NCBI RefSeq assembly: GCF_001403795.1
Contig: NZ_CXSU01000011.1
Span: forward strand, 746,247 to 810,246
Direction of reading: 5' to 3'
Length of the DNA stretch: 64,000 nt
DNA from: Jannaschia donghaensis
GTDB taxonomy: Bacteria > Pseudomonadota > Alphaproteobacteria > Rhodobacterales > Rhodobacteraceae
A program made the translations under genes and the position numbers. The notes beneath the pieces were generated by a model that was not told where the DNA came from, did no database searches, and saw only the letters and a list, made by a program, of their open reading frames with translations. Of this stretch, positions 28,542-36,911 are shown one piece after another; positions within the stretch are counted from its first letter, which is position 1, and every line of letters starts with the position of its first letter.

Positions 28542-31319
28542 TCACTCCGCCGCGACGGTATCGGCGGCTTCGACCTTCACCGCCGCGAACTTGAACTCGG
28601 GGATCTTGCCGACCGGGTCCAGCGCCGGATTGGTCAGCAGATTGGCCGCCGCCTCTACGAAGGCGAAGGGCAGGAACACCATGTCGGGTGCCACCGCCCG
28701 GTCGGCCCGCGCCATCAGCGTCACCGTGCCCCGCCGCGTCGACAGGCGCACCCAGCCACCGGGCGCCACGCCCAGTTTGCGCAGGGTGCCGGGATGCATC
28801 GAACAATTCGCCTCCGGCTCTACCGCGTCCAGAACCTTGGACCGGCGTGTCATCGACCCTGTGTGCCAATGCTCCAGCTGTCTGCCGGTCGTCAGGATCA
28901 TCGGATAATCTGCATCCGGCACTTCATCGGGCGCGATGACGTTGGCGGGCGTGAACTTGGCGCGTCCTTCGGGCCTGGGAAAGCCATCGCCGAAGACGAT
29001 CGCCTGGCCCGGATCAGTGGGGGACAGGGACGGATATGTCACCGCATCTTCCCGCTCCAACCGGTCCCACGTGATATTGTCGAGCGAGGCCATGACCTGC
29101 TTCATTTCGGCGAAGACCTCGCGGGGGTGGGCATAGGTCCAGTCCAGTCCGCACCGCTTGGCCAGATCGACCGTGATAGCCCAATCCTCCCGCGCATCGC
29201 CGGGCGGTGTTACGGCGGGACGTCCCATCTGCACCTGCCGGTTGGTGTTCGTCACCGTTCCGGTTTTTTCGGCAAAGGCGGCGGCGGGCAGGATGACGTC
29301 GGCGTAATTCGCCGTTTCCGTCAGGAAGATGTCCTGCACCACGAGACAGTCCAGCGCGGCAAGGGCGGCACGCGCATGATCCACGTCCGGGTCCGACATG
29401 GCCGGGTTTTCGCCCAAGACATACATCGCCTTGATGTCGCCCGCGTGCACCGCGTCGAGGATTTCCGTGACTGTCAGACCCTTCTCGGCCTCGATCTTTC
29501 CGTCGAACCCGCCCTGGTCGCCCCAGAGCGCGGCGTATTTCTGGCGCACGTCGTCTTTCAGCACCGACGCGTAGTCGGGCAGGAACATCGGGATCAGCCC
29601 TGCGTCAGATGCACCCTGCACGTTGTTCTGACCGCGCAGCGGATGCAGGCCCGCGCCGGGCCGCCCGATCTGACCGGTCATAAGCGCCAGAGAGATGAGG
29701 CACCGCGAATTGTCGGTCCCATGGATGTGCTGGGATACGCCCATGCCCCAGAAGATCATCGCCGATTTCGCCCCGGCGAAGGTGCGCGCGACATCGCGGA
29801 TCGTGGCGGCGTCGATGCCGGTCAAATCGGCCATCTTTTCGGGCGCAAAGCCTTTCAGATGCTCACGCTCCGCGTCCCAGTTTTCGGTCATCGCCTCGAT
29901 ATACTGGCGATCGACCAGACCCTCTTCGGCGATGACATGCATGATCGAATTGAGCAGGGCGACGTCCGCGCCGGGCCGGAATTGCAGCATGTGCGACGAA
30001 TGACGCTTGAGCGCCTGTCCCCGCGGGTCCAGCACGATCAGTTTGCCGCCGCGCTTGGCGAATTGCTTGAAGAAGGTTGCCGCGACGGGATGATTCTCGA
30101 CCGGGTTCGCGCCGATGACGATGGCGACGTCCGCATTCTCGATTTCGTTGAAGGTCGCCGTCACCGCACCCGATCCGACATTCTCGATCAGCGCGGCGAC
30201 CGACGATGCGTGGCACAGGCGGGTGCAGTGATCAACGTTGTTGTGCCCGAAGCCCTGCCGGATAAACTTCTGGAACAGATAGGCTTCCTCGTTCGAACAT
30301 TTGGCCGATCCGAAGCCTGCAACCTGACGTCCGCGTCCCTTTAGCCCCTTTGCGGCGGCGTCCAGCGCTTCGTCCCAAGTCGCCTCCCGGAAGACTTCGC
30401 CGTAGTTTCCTGGATCGACGTTCAGCCCCTTGGCCGGTGCGTCGTCCCGCCGGATCAATGGTTTGGTCAGGCGGTGAGGATGGTGGATGTAATCGAAGCC
30501 GAAGCGGCCCTTCACGCAAAGCCGGCCTTCGTTCGCCGGCCCGTTGATGCCGTCGACCTTCACGATCTTGCCGTCCTTCGATTTCAGCGAGACCTGACAA
30601 CCGACGCCGCAGAACGGGCAGATCGATTTGGTTTCAGCGTCGAAATTCTTGCTGTCACCGATCTGATCCGGCCCGATCATCGTGCCCGGCATCAACGCGC
30701 CGGTCGGACAGGCCTGGACGCATTCGCCGCAGGCCACGCAGGACGACTCGCCCATCGGATCGTCGAAATCGAAAACCGGATAGGACTCGTGCCCGCGTCC
30801 CGCCATGCCGATCACGTCGTTGACCTGCACCTCGCGGCAGGCCCGCACGCACAAGCCGCATTGGATGCAGGCGTCCAGATTGACCTGCATCGCGACATGG
30901 CTGTCGTCGAGGAGGGGAATACGCGTCGCGTCCAAGGTCGGTAGACGGCTGGTCGTGACGCCCGTCGCATCGGCCATGTCCCAAAGATGAGATGATGTGT
31001 CGTGGGCGACCGCACGCTCGGGCTGATCGGCGAGCAACATCTCGATCACCATCTTGCGCGCGCTTTTGGCACGCGCGCTGTCCGTCGTGACGACCATGCC
31101 CTCCGACGGCTCCCGGATGCAGGACGCGGCAAGGGTGCGTTCGCCCTCGATCTCGACCATGCAGGCGCGGCAATTTCCGTCGGGACGATAGCCGGGCGCA
31201 GGCTTGTGGCACAGGTGTGGAATGACCAGGCCACGACCGTTCGCCACTTCCCAGATGGAAGAGCCGGGCTGTGCTTCGACGGGCTGGCCGTCGAGTGTGA
31301 ACCTGATCGTGTCGGACAT
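28542..31319 (-). CDS. Formate dehydrogenase alpha subunit (Mo/W-bis-MGD), cysteine type, stand-alone
   Basis: The 925-residue protein should oxidise formate to CO2. An N-terminal NuoG-like 2Fe-2S domain (CHKPAPGYRPDGNCRACMVE) is followed by CIQCGLCVRACREV and CVACGECVQACPTGAL, then the molybdopterin domain with the 4Fe-4S motif CPFCGVGCQVSLKS. The active-site segment NVDHCTRLCHASSVAAL has Cys where selenocysteine sits in E. coli FdhF. The ATG at 31319 has GGAGG 7 bases upstream; the longer frame to 31430 lacks similarity. No beta/gamma (fdsB, fdsG), fdhD/fdsC or fdsD genes are adjacent, so its electron partner must lie elsewhere. Confidence 0.92.
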   Translation of the reverse strand: MSDTIRFTLDGQPVEAQPGSSIWEVANGRGLVIPHLCHKPAPGYRPDGNCRACMVEIEGERTLAASCIREPSEGMVVTTDSARAKSARKMVIEMLLADQPERAVAHDTSSHLWDMADATGVTTSRLPTLDATRIPLLDDSHVAMQVNLDACIQCGLCVRACREVQVNDVIGMAGRGHESYPVFDFDDPMGESSCVACGECVQACPTGALMPGTMIGPDQIGDSKNFDAETKSICPFCGVGCQVSLKSKDGKIVKVDGINGPANEGRLCVKGRFGFDYIHHPHRLTKPLIRRDDAPAKGLNVDPGNYGEVFREATWDEALDAAAKGLKGRGRQVAGFGSAKCSNEEAYLFQKFIRQGFGHNNVDHCTRLCHASSVAALIENVGSGAVTATFNEIENADVAIVIGANPVENHPVAATFFKQFAKRGGKLIVLDPRGQALKRHSSHMLQFRPGADVALLNSIMHVIAEEGLVDRQYIEAMTENWDAEREHLKGFAPEKMADLTGIDAATIRDVARTFAGAKSAMIFWGMGVSQHIHGTDNSRCLISLALMTGQIGRPGAGLHPLRGQNNVQGASDAGLIPMFLPDYASVLKDDVRQKYAALWGDQGGFDGKIEAEKGLTVTEILDAVHAGDIKAMYVLGENPAMSDPDVDHARAALAALDCLVVQDIFLTETANYADVILPAAAFAEKTGTVTNTNRQVQMGRPAVTPPGDAREDWAITVDLAKRCGLDWTYAHPREVFAEMKQVMASLDNITWDRLEREDAVTYPSLSPTDPGQAIVFGDGFPRPEGRAKFTPANVIAPDEVPDADYPMILTTGRQLEHWHTGSMTRRSKVLDAVEPEANCSMHPGTLRKLGVAPGGWVRLSTRRGTVTLMARADRAVAPDMVFLPFAFVEAAANLLTNPALDPVGKIPEFKFAAVKVEAADTVAAE

Positions 31320-31479
31320 GGGCGCGCCTCCGGTTTGGGACGATCCTAGGCGCGTGGTTTGCCGACCGAAAGCCCAACCCCGACGCCGCGCGCCCCCGAA
31401 GCGACGGGCGCGGTTTCCGATGATGGACATCTCGTCCCGCGGCGGCCCGCCTGTCGACGGCGCGCAGGGGCCGGTTTGG

Positions 31480-32220
31480 TCAGTCCTTGCGCGCCATCAG
31501 GCCGTACCACATCCAATCGGGCAGGAACTGACCGCCGCGGAACAGCCAGGAAAACGCCGTCGGGAAACTCTTCTTGAAATCGTCGCCATTCATCAGGTCG
31601 AACATGTGCTGCGCGGCCTCCTCCGGCTGCATCAGGAAAGGCATGTCGAAGTCGTTCTTTTCGGTCAGGCGGGTCTTGATGAAACCGGGGTTCGCCACCT
31701 GAACCGTCACGCCGGTGTGGCGCAGATCGGCGTACATCCCTTCAGCCAGCCACATCACACCAGCCTTGGACGCGCCGTAGCCCGTCGCGCCGGGCAGGCC
31801 GCGAAACCCTGAAAGGGAGCCGGTCAGGACGATGTGGCCCCGGTCACGCTCGACCATTTCGCCGATGACCGTCCCGACGGCGCGGGCGGCCCCAGTGAAG
31901 TTGATGTCGCACATCGCCTCCACTTCCTCGCCGTTCCAGTCCTGCGCCTTCTGGGGCCAGTAAACGCCTGCCAGATAGACCATGCCGTCGATTTCGCCGA
32001 TCCGGGCCTTGGCCTCCTCCAGCGAGGCGCGATCGGCGGCGTCGCAAGGGGCCACGCTGCTCTTGCCCGGCAAGTCGTCCGACAGCGCGCGCAGCTTGTC
32101 CTCGGACCGGGCCGACAGGATCACCTCGGCCCCCGCGCGCGACAGCTTGTGCGCCAGCGCCGCGCCCAGCCCGTCGGACGCCCCGATCAGCCAGTATCGC
32201 TTGCCTGTCCAATCACGCAT
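31480..32220 (-). CDS. Short-chain dehydrogenase/reductase
   Basis: The 246-residue SDR has the cofactor loop IGASDGLGAALAHKL, the NAG-like region VYLAGVYWP and the catalytic set Ser (TGSLSG), Tyr and Lys (GYGASKAGV). The residues after the second beta strand (SARSEDKL) suggest NADP(H). It is the last gene of the five-gene minus-strand operon driven from the rpoE side, and its start overlaps the DUF3833 stop by 8 bases. The same order is known in R. sphaeroides next to rpoE-chrR. The substrate is unknown; a lipid-related role is inferred from neighbours. Confidence 0.9.
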   Translation of the reverse strand: MRDWTGKRYWLIGASDGLGAALAHKLSRAGAEVILSARSEDKLRALSDDLPGKSSVAPCDAADRASLEEAKARIGEIDGMVYLAGVYWPQKAQDWNGEEVEAMCDINFTGAARAVGTVIGEMVERDRGHIVLTGSLSGFRGLPGATGYGASKAGVMWLAEGMYADLRHTGVTVQVANPGFIKTRLTEKNDFDMPFLMQPEEAAQHMFDLMNGDDFKKSFPTAFSWLFRGGQFLPDWMWYGLMARKD

Positions 32221-32782
32221 TGGGTTTCTCCTTGGGTCGTATGGTGCAGAAAAGCTCTGCTACCTTGATGCCGTATTTGCGGAACTGACTGCGGTTCAGG
32301 ATCACGCCATCGGCCTGAAGATACATCCAGTCGACCGCGTCGAGGACATGGCCGCCGTTTTCTTCGGGCAGGCGGATCTTGTAGCGCAGGCCAAGGGCGT
32401 TGCCGCCAAGCCGGCCCGATCCGGCCCCGATCACGTCGCTCGCCTCCGCCCGGACGCTGCCGTCGTCGGCGACGATCAGATGCCATTCGCGGGTCTGTGT
32501 CGTGCCATCGTCGTATTGAAATGTCTCGGACATGACGCCTTTGGGCCCGTCCCAGACGATATTCATGTCGGCGGTGAACCGGGACGTCACGCGCCCCGTG
32601 GGTCCGAAAATCATCCCCTCGCAGGTCATCGGACCCGACAGGTGGCGGGGCAAGTCCAGCGTGGGTTCGTTGTCGACATATTCGGCACCCGTTTGGGATG
32701 CGAAACCGGTCAAATTACGCACGACGACCACCAGAGCGAGGGCGGTCAGGATGGCGAGCACGAAAAGGAATGTCATCATCAT
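32213..32782 (-). CDS. DUF3833-family protein
   Basis: The product has 189 residues: one N-terminal membrane helix or signal anchor (MTFLFVLAILTALALVVVV), then a beta-rich, lipocalin-like domain with CEGMIFGPTGRVTSRFTADMNIVWDG and WHLIVADDGSVRAEASDVIG, which matches DUF3833. It probably faces the periplasm. Three ATGs are in tandem; the first (32782) overlaps the MFS stop. It belongs to the sigma-E-type operon. Lipid or hydrophobic ligand binding is a guess based on fold and neighbours. Confidence 0.8.
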   Translation of the reverse strand: MMMTFLFVLAILTALALVVVVRNLTGFASQTGAEYVDNEPTLDLPRHLSGPMTCEGMIFGPTGRVTSRFTADMNIVWDGPKGVMSETFQYDDGTTQTREWHLIVADDGSVRAEASDVIGAGSGRLGGNALGLRYKIRLPEENGGHVLDAVDWMYLQADGVILNRSQFRKYGIKVAELFCTIRPKEKPNA

Positions 32783-33999
32783 GCGTCGATCTCCGAACCG
32801 GTGCGCGCCATCAGGACGAGGGCGAGGGTTTTCAGGGCGAGCGGTACACCTGCATAGAGGAATGTAAGAGACCAAAGCGCCGACGTCGTGTTTTGTTCCC
32901 CCGGAACGAAGCCCGCCGCGTCCAGCACCGGGAACAGCGCGATTGCCGCGATGGCCAACGTGGCCTTGTTGACGAACGACCAGAGGCCGAAGCCATCGGC
33001 GGCGGTCGGCGCGATGATTTCCATTCGGCGGGCGAACAGAGCGGGCAGCAACGACAGATCCGCCCCCACGGCGGCCCCGGATGCAACGCAGACGGCCGCG
33101 AACAGCCATATGTCGCCCGTGCCCAGGGGCAGGGCGAAGGCGAATGTCACGATGGCCAGACCCATCGCAATCAGCAGCGTGCGACGCGACCCCAACCGGG
33201 TGGCCAGCTTGCCCCAGACCGGCACCGATGCGGCGGCCGATAGAAAGAACAGCAACAGCAACGGTCCCTCTTGTCCGGGCGCGCCCAGCCGGTCGGCGAC
33301 GTAGAACAGGAACAGCGTGGACGTGACCGCGACGGGCGTCGCGTTGACCAGCGCGATCAGCAGAAGACGGCGCGCGGGGGCATCCGACAGAACGATGCGC
33401 AGACCGTTGCCCTGTGGCGCGGCCCCGCGCGGCGACCATTCGGGCCACATTGCGATCAGGGCGAGACCCGTCGCCGCCGCGAAAGCGATCGCGTACCAGG
33501 TGAAGGCGGCACCGGTAGCGGCCAAAACGGACGGCAGGGCGGCGGCGATGCAGACCCCGATCAGCGATCCCGTCTCGCGCCAGCCGGCCAGACGAACGTG
33601 ACCGTTCGGCGTGGCAGCGGCCTTGGCGACGCCTTGGGCATAGAAACAGATCGTCAGAAACGAAAACGCCGAAAACAGCGCGGCGAGCGACAGGGCGAAC
33701 CACCACAGTGGCGGCAACGCGGGCGGCACCGCAAAAAGCATCAGCATCGCAGCCGCCATCACCGTGGCGGCGGCCAGGACCATCGGACCGCGACGGCGGC
33801 GCGTCACCTCGGCCAGACGGCCCAGCAACGGATCCTGCACGAGGTCGATCAGACGCAGGGCGAACAACGCGAATGACAGCTGTGCCAGCGTCACGCCATA
33901 GGTATCGACGTAGAATTTGGGTGCGTGGATGTAGATCGGCAGTCCCGCCGCCGCCAGAACGGCGGCGAACCCCGCATAGCGCGGCAGGCCCGCGGTCAC
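32779..33999 (-). CDS. MFS transporter, GPH (sugar/cation symporter)-like
   Basis: About 406 residues with roughly twelve hydrophobic segments. The segment LRLIDLVQDPLLGRLAEVTRRRRGP is the MelB/GPH-type loop 2-3 motif (D-x(3)-DP-x(2)-G). A GTG at 33999 overlapping the DUF1365 stop (GTGA) is chosen as the start; the in-frame extension to 34098 would overlap the previous gene by about 100 bases and adds a charged, non-membrane stretch. In R. sphaeroides a GPH carrier holds the same position in the rpoE-linked cluster. The substrate is unknown. Confidence 0.88.
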   Translation of the reverse strand: MTAGLPRYAGFAAVLAAAGLPIYIHAPKFYVDTYGVTLAQLSFALFALRLIDLVQDPLLGRLAEVTRRRRGPMVLAAATVMAAAMLMLFAVPPALPPLWWFALSLAALFSAFSFLTICFYAQGVAKAAATPNGHVRLAGWRETGSLIGVCIAAALPSVLAATGAAFTWYAIAFAAATGLALIAMWPEWSPRGAAPQGNGLRIVLSDAPARRLLLIALVNATPVAVTSTLFLFYVADRLGAPGQEGPLLLLFFLSAAASVPVWGKLATRLGSRRTLLIAMGLAIVTFAFALPLGTGDIWLFAAVCVASGAAVGADLSLLPALFARRMEIIAPTAADGFGLWSFVNKATLAIAAIALFPVLDAAGFVPGEQNTTSALWSLTFLYAGVPLALKTLALVLMARTGSEIDA

Positions 34000-34769
34000 G
34001 TTCCGCGCCCCGAGACTTCGCTGTCGGGCGGCGTGGGCCGGCCCCGGAAAGTCGCGCCCTTCCACCACAGTTTTAGCGCCTGCCAATGGATCAGACACAG
34101 CACCCGGCGTGTGCCGAACGGCCGACGCAGGGCCGCCCCGATAAGGGCCCGGTTCGTCAACGGTCGGCGCGGCCCGGTCAGCGTGGCGACCAGCGTACCA
34201 TTGCCCTGTCGGTAGCCGATCCGAATAGAGATACGGTTCGGGCGGATGTCGAAGCGGAAATCGTAGTCCCCCTCAACCGGCTGAAAGGGTGATACATGCA
34301 TCAGCTTGGCGGCACGTAGCTGCGTGTTGGCGTCGATCGGCGACAGATCGTCCGCGTGACACAGATAGGAATGCCGGTCGCCGTAGGTGTTCGTCACCTC
34401 GGCGATCACGGCGACCAGATCGTCGTGTCTATCGTGGATCAACCAGAAACTGACCGGATTGAAGACATGCCCCAGAACACGCGGTTGGGCGAGCAGCAGG
34501 ATGCGGCCCGGATCGAAGGTCGGAAGGGCTTCGGCCAAAACGTCGCCAACCCAGTCCATGCCCCGCCCCTGATCGGGGGGGCCGCCGTGATCCCGGTCGC
34601 GGACCTGCGCGAACCCGTGCGCGTTTCGCGAAAACAGCTTCGGCAGGGGGCCGTCGTCGGTCGGGTCGAGCAGGACATAGTCCACGCCATAGCTGAACCG
34701 ATTGGTCACGCCTTCCGCCGTCCGCCCGTGAAACGTGGTCCCGGGAATATGATCGAGTATGCGGGTCAC
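33996..34769 (-). CDS. DUF1365-family protein
   Basis: The 257-residue protein has the family features FSYGVDYVLLDPTD near the N-terminus, RVLGHVFNPVSFWLIHD, and MHVSPFQPVEGDYDFRF. DUF1365 genes usually stand beside an FAD-dependent oxidoreductase and often a cyclopropane-fatty-acid-synthase-type methyltransferase; the first is present here, the second is not. The start is the GTG at 34769, overlapping the upstream stop (GTGA). No ATG lies before the conserved part in this frame except far upstream inside the previous gene. Probably part of membrane lipid modification under stress. Confidence 0.85.
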   Translation of the reverse strand: MTRILDHIPGTTFHGRTAEGVTNRFSYGVDYVLLDPTDDGPLPKLFSRNAHGFAQVRDRDHGGPPDQGRGMDWVGDVLAEALPTFDPGRILLLAQPRVLGHVFNPVSFWLIHDRHDDLVAVIAEVTNTYGDRHSYLCHADDLSPIDANTQLRAAKLMHVSPFQPVEGDYDFRFDIRPNRISIRIGYRQGNGTLVATLTGPRRPLTNRALIGAALRRPFGTRRVLCLIHWQALKLWWKGATFRGRPTPPDSEVSGRGT

Positions 34770-36061
34770 TCCGCCGCGACGGCCATCGCACGCCGCCGGT
34801 CCATCCCGGCCACCACGTCGAGCGCGGAGGCGAAGCCGTCCTCGTGAAAGCCATTCTTCATCCACGCCCCGCAGAACCAGGTGTTGTCAGTCCCGTTGCG
34901 CGCGCGGATGCCGTCGACCGCAGCCATCATGGCAAGGTCATAGACCGGATGGCGGAAAACCTTGCGGTCATAGATCAGCTCCTCCCGAATGGGTTGCTGC
35001 GGGTTGAGCGTCGAGAAGATCGGGTCGTCCATCGGGATCGGCTGCAAGCGGTTCATCCAATAGGTCAGCCCGATGCGATCGGGGCGCGCCGCCTGTTCGG
35101 CATAGTTCCACGACGCCCACGTCTTGCGTAGCTTGGGCATGACGGACGCATCGGCGTGCAGGACTGCATCGTTGTCCTGATACCGGACCTTGGAGAGCAG
35201 CGCCGTTTCCTGCGCCGTCGCATCCGACAAAAGACACAGCGACACGTCGGAATGAGTGGCAAGGACGACATCGTCGAACGCCTCCCATTCCGCGCCCATC
35301 AGGCGCACGTCTGCGCCACCGTCGGTGCGGCGTATGCCTTGCACAGGGGCCCCTAGGCGAATGTCGACGCCGGCCCCTTCCAGATGGGTCTGCAGGCGGT
35401 TGACGTATTCGATCGACCCGCCCTGAACCGTGAACCACTCATGCTGACCGGTGTGCGACAGCAACGCGTGATTGCGGAAGAAGCGGATCATGGCCTGCGC
35501 CGGGAAATCCATGACGTCCTGACTGGGCGTCGACCAGATCGCACCCGAGATCGGGCCGATGTACCAGTCCCGAAATGCCTGTCCCACACCCAGATCGTCA
35601 AGGAAATCGCGCAGCGGCAGATCCGGGTCGTTGGCTGCATCGGCGGCGCGGGCGTTGAAACGGAAGATATCGCGCACCATCCGCAGGAACTTGGGCGACA
35701 GAAGGTTGCGGCGCTGGGCGAACATCGTGTCGGCGGTCTGCAGCGAATATTCCACCCGACCCCCGTCGATGGACGCGGCGAAAGACATGTCGCTGTCGGC
35801 GATGGGCACGTCCAGGTCGGTGAACATGGCCAGCAAATTGGGGTAATTCACCTTGTTGAAGACGATAAACCCGGTGTCCACGGGTTGATCGCCGCGCTTG
35901 CCGGCCGTTACCGTGCGCGCATGACCACCCAACCGCGGCTCCGCTTCGATCAACACGACCTGGTTTCCGGGGGCGAGGGCCTGGGCGGCGGCCATGCCGC
36001 TGATGCCGCCGCCGATGACGGCGATGCGGCGGGGCGGGGTCGAATTCGTCGAAAGGGGCAA
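34766..36061 (-). CDS. FAD-dependent (amine oxidase-type) oxidoreductase
   Basis: The 431-residue protein starts with a dinucleotide-binding motif (IAVIGGGISGMAAAQAL) and the following acidic residue (VVLIEAEPRLGGHARTV). The C-terminal part is the flavin amine oxidase domain typical of the FAD-DUF1365-CFA gene sets. The TTG at 36061 is proposed as start: it lies 15 residues before the Rossmann motif, has AGGA about 10 bases upstream and fits the -10 element at 36095-36099. The frame is open to 36505 but that stretch crosses the promoter region. It is the first gene of the minus-strand operon. Confidence 0.85.
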   Translation of the reverse strand: MPLSTNSTPPRRIAVIGGGISGMAAAQALAPGNQVVLIEAEPRLGGHARTVTAGKRGDQPVDTGFIVFNKVNYPNLLAMFTDLDVPIADSDMSFAASIDGGRVEYSLQTADTMFAQRRNLLSPKFLRMVRDIFRFNARAADAANDPDLPLRDFLDDLGVGQAFRDWYIGPISGAIWSTPSQDVMDFPAQAMIRFFRNHALLSHTGQHEWFTVQGGSIEYVNRLQTHLEGAGVDIRLGAPVQGIRRTDGGADVRLMGAEWEAFDDVVLATHSDVSLCLLSDATAQETALLSKVRYQDNDAVLHADASVMPKLRKTWASWNYAEQAARPDRIGLTYWMNRLQPIPMDDPIFSTLNPQQPIREELIYDRKVFRHPVYDLAMMAAVDGIRARNGTDNTWFCGAWMKNGFHEDGFASALDVVAGMDRRRAMAVAAE

Positions 36062-36083
36062 CCTGTATCCTGTTCGTTTCCTT

Positions 36084-36104
36084 GCACGTATGAGGGATAC
36101 GTGC
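36084..36104. promoter_or_regulatory. Perfect palindrome over the FAD-operon promoter
   Basis: GCACGTAT (36084-36091), a 5-base spacer and ATACGTGC (36097-36104) form an exact 8+8 inverted repeat. It covers the proposed -10 element of the minus-strand promoter (36095-36099) and the expected start site. Spacing and symmetry look like the operator of a dimeric transcription factor. No regulator can be named. Confidence 0.55.
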
Positions 36105-36123
36105 CGTTCACGTCCGAGGATCA
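36095..36123 (-). promoter_or_regulatory. Sigma-E (RpoE)-type promoter of the FAD/DUF1365/MFS/DUF3833/SDR operon
   Basis: On the minus strand TGATCC (36123-36118) is followed after 18 bases by TATCC (36099-36095). The R. sphaeroides sigma-E consensus, as I recall it, is TGATCC about 18 bases before a TA-containing -10 box (TAAGA). A start near 36088 would leave a leader of about 27 bases to the TTG at 36061. Spacing is identical to the divergent rpoE promoter. Confidence 0.65.
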
Positions 36124-36165
36124 CATGTTCCGCCGAACCGGTGTACGTCGACATGGCATGAAATG

Positions 36166-36194
36166 TGATCCAAGCAACCGCAGGCGGCGTAAAT
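36166..36194 (+). promoter_or_regulatory. Sigma-E (RpoE)-type autoregulatory promoter of rpoE-chrR
   Basis: TGATCC (36166-36171), an 18-base spacer and TAAAT (36190-36194) lie upstream of rpoE. This matches the known autoregulated rpoE promoter arrangement of R. sphaeroides. The divergent operon carries the same -35 box and spacer on the other strand. Confidence 0.7.
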
Positions 36195-36253
36195 GTCACA
36201 TAACATGAACGGCATCGAAACGTTTGCCGACCCCGTGGCTGCAAAGGAACCGC

Positions 36254-36910
36254 ATGAGCAGATCCGTGTCTCTCCTTGCCACACGGCCGGAGCGTTCCAT
36301 GACGATTGCAGCGTCTGAAACCGCACATCACTGGGCGACCTTGCTGCTTGCGGTCGGGTCGGACCGCAATACCGATGCGTTCGAAGCGCTGTTTCGGCAT
36401 TTCGCGCCGCGCGTAAAGTCGTATCTGATGCGGACGGGCCTGACGCCCGCCATGGCCGAGGATTGCATGCAGGATGTGATGGTGACCCTGTGGCGCAAGG
36501 CGCATCTGTACGATCCAGCACGGGCCGGGGTTTCGACCTGGTTGTTCACCATCGCGCGCAACCGCAAGATCGACCTGATCCGCCGGTCGACACGGCCCGA
36601 GCCGGAGGATTTGTCCTGGGGGCCGGAGGCCGCGCCCGATCAGGCCGACGCGCTGGCCCTGTCACAGGAGGCGGATCGCCTGGCCGAGGCCATCGCTGAT
36701 CTGCCAGCAGCGCAGCGCGACATGGTCCGACGTGCCTATTTCGCCGATGCGACGCATGCCGAAATCGCCGCCGCCACGGGCCTGCCGCTGGGGACGATCA
36801 AATCGCGCATCCGCTTGGCCATCGACCGGTTGCGCCATGCGATGCAATCCGACGGATCCGGTGCGCCCTGCCCCGCATCCGCCTCGGACACGAACGACCG
36901 AAGGACCTGA
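36254..36910 (+). CDS. rpoE: ECF RNA polymerase sigma factor RpoE (singlet-oxygen type)
   Basis: The product has about 218 residues from the ATG at 36254 (AAAGGA 6 bases upstream) or 203 from the ATG at 36299; the latter matches usual family length more closely. Region 2 (about residues 45-110) contains FEALFRHFAPRVKSYLMRTGL and DCMQDVMVTLWRKAHLYDP, then FTIARNRKIDLIRR. Region 4 (about 145-195) has LPAAQRDMVRRAYFADATHAEIAAATGLPLGTIKSRIRLAIDRLR. ChrR follows one base after the stop. In R. sphaeroides this pair controls the response to singlet oxygen; the linked minus-strand operon is part of that regulon. Confidence 0.93.
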   Translation: MSRSVSLLATRPERSMTIAASETAHHWATLLLAVGSDRNTDAFEALFRHFAPRVKSYLMRTGLTPAMAEDCMQDVMVTLWRKAHLYDPARAGVSTWLFTIARNRKIDLIRRSTRPEPEDLSWGPEAAPDQADALALSQEADRLAEAIADLPAAQRDMVRRAYFADATHAEIAAATGLPLGTIKSRIRLAIDRLRHAMQSDGSGAPCPASASDTNDRRT

Positions 36911-36911
36911 A

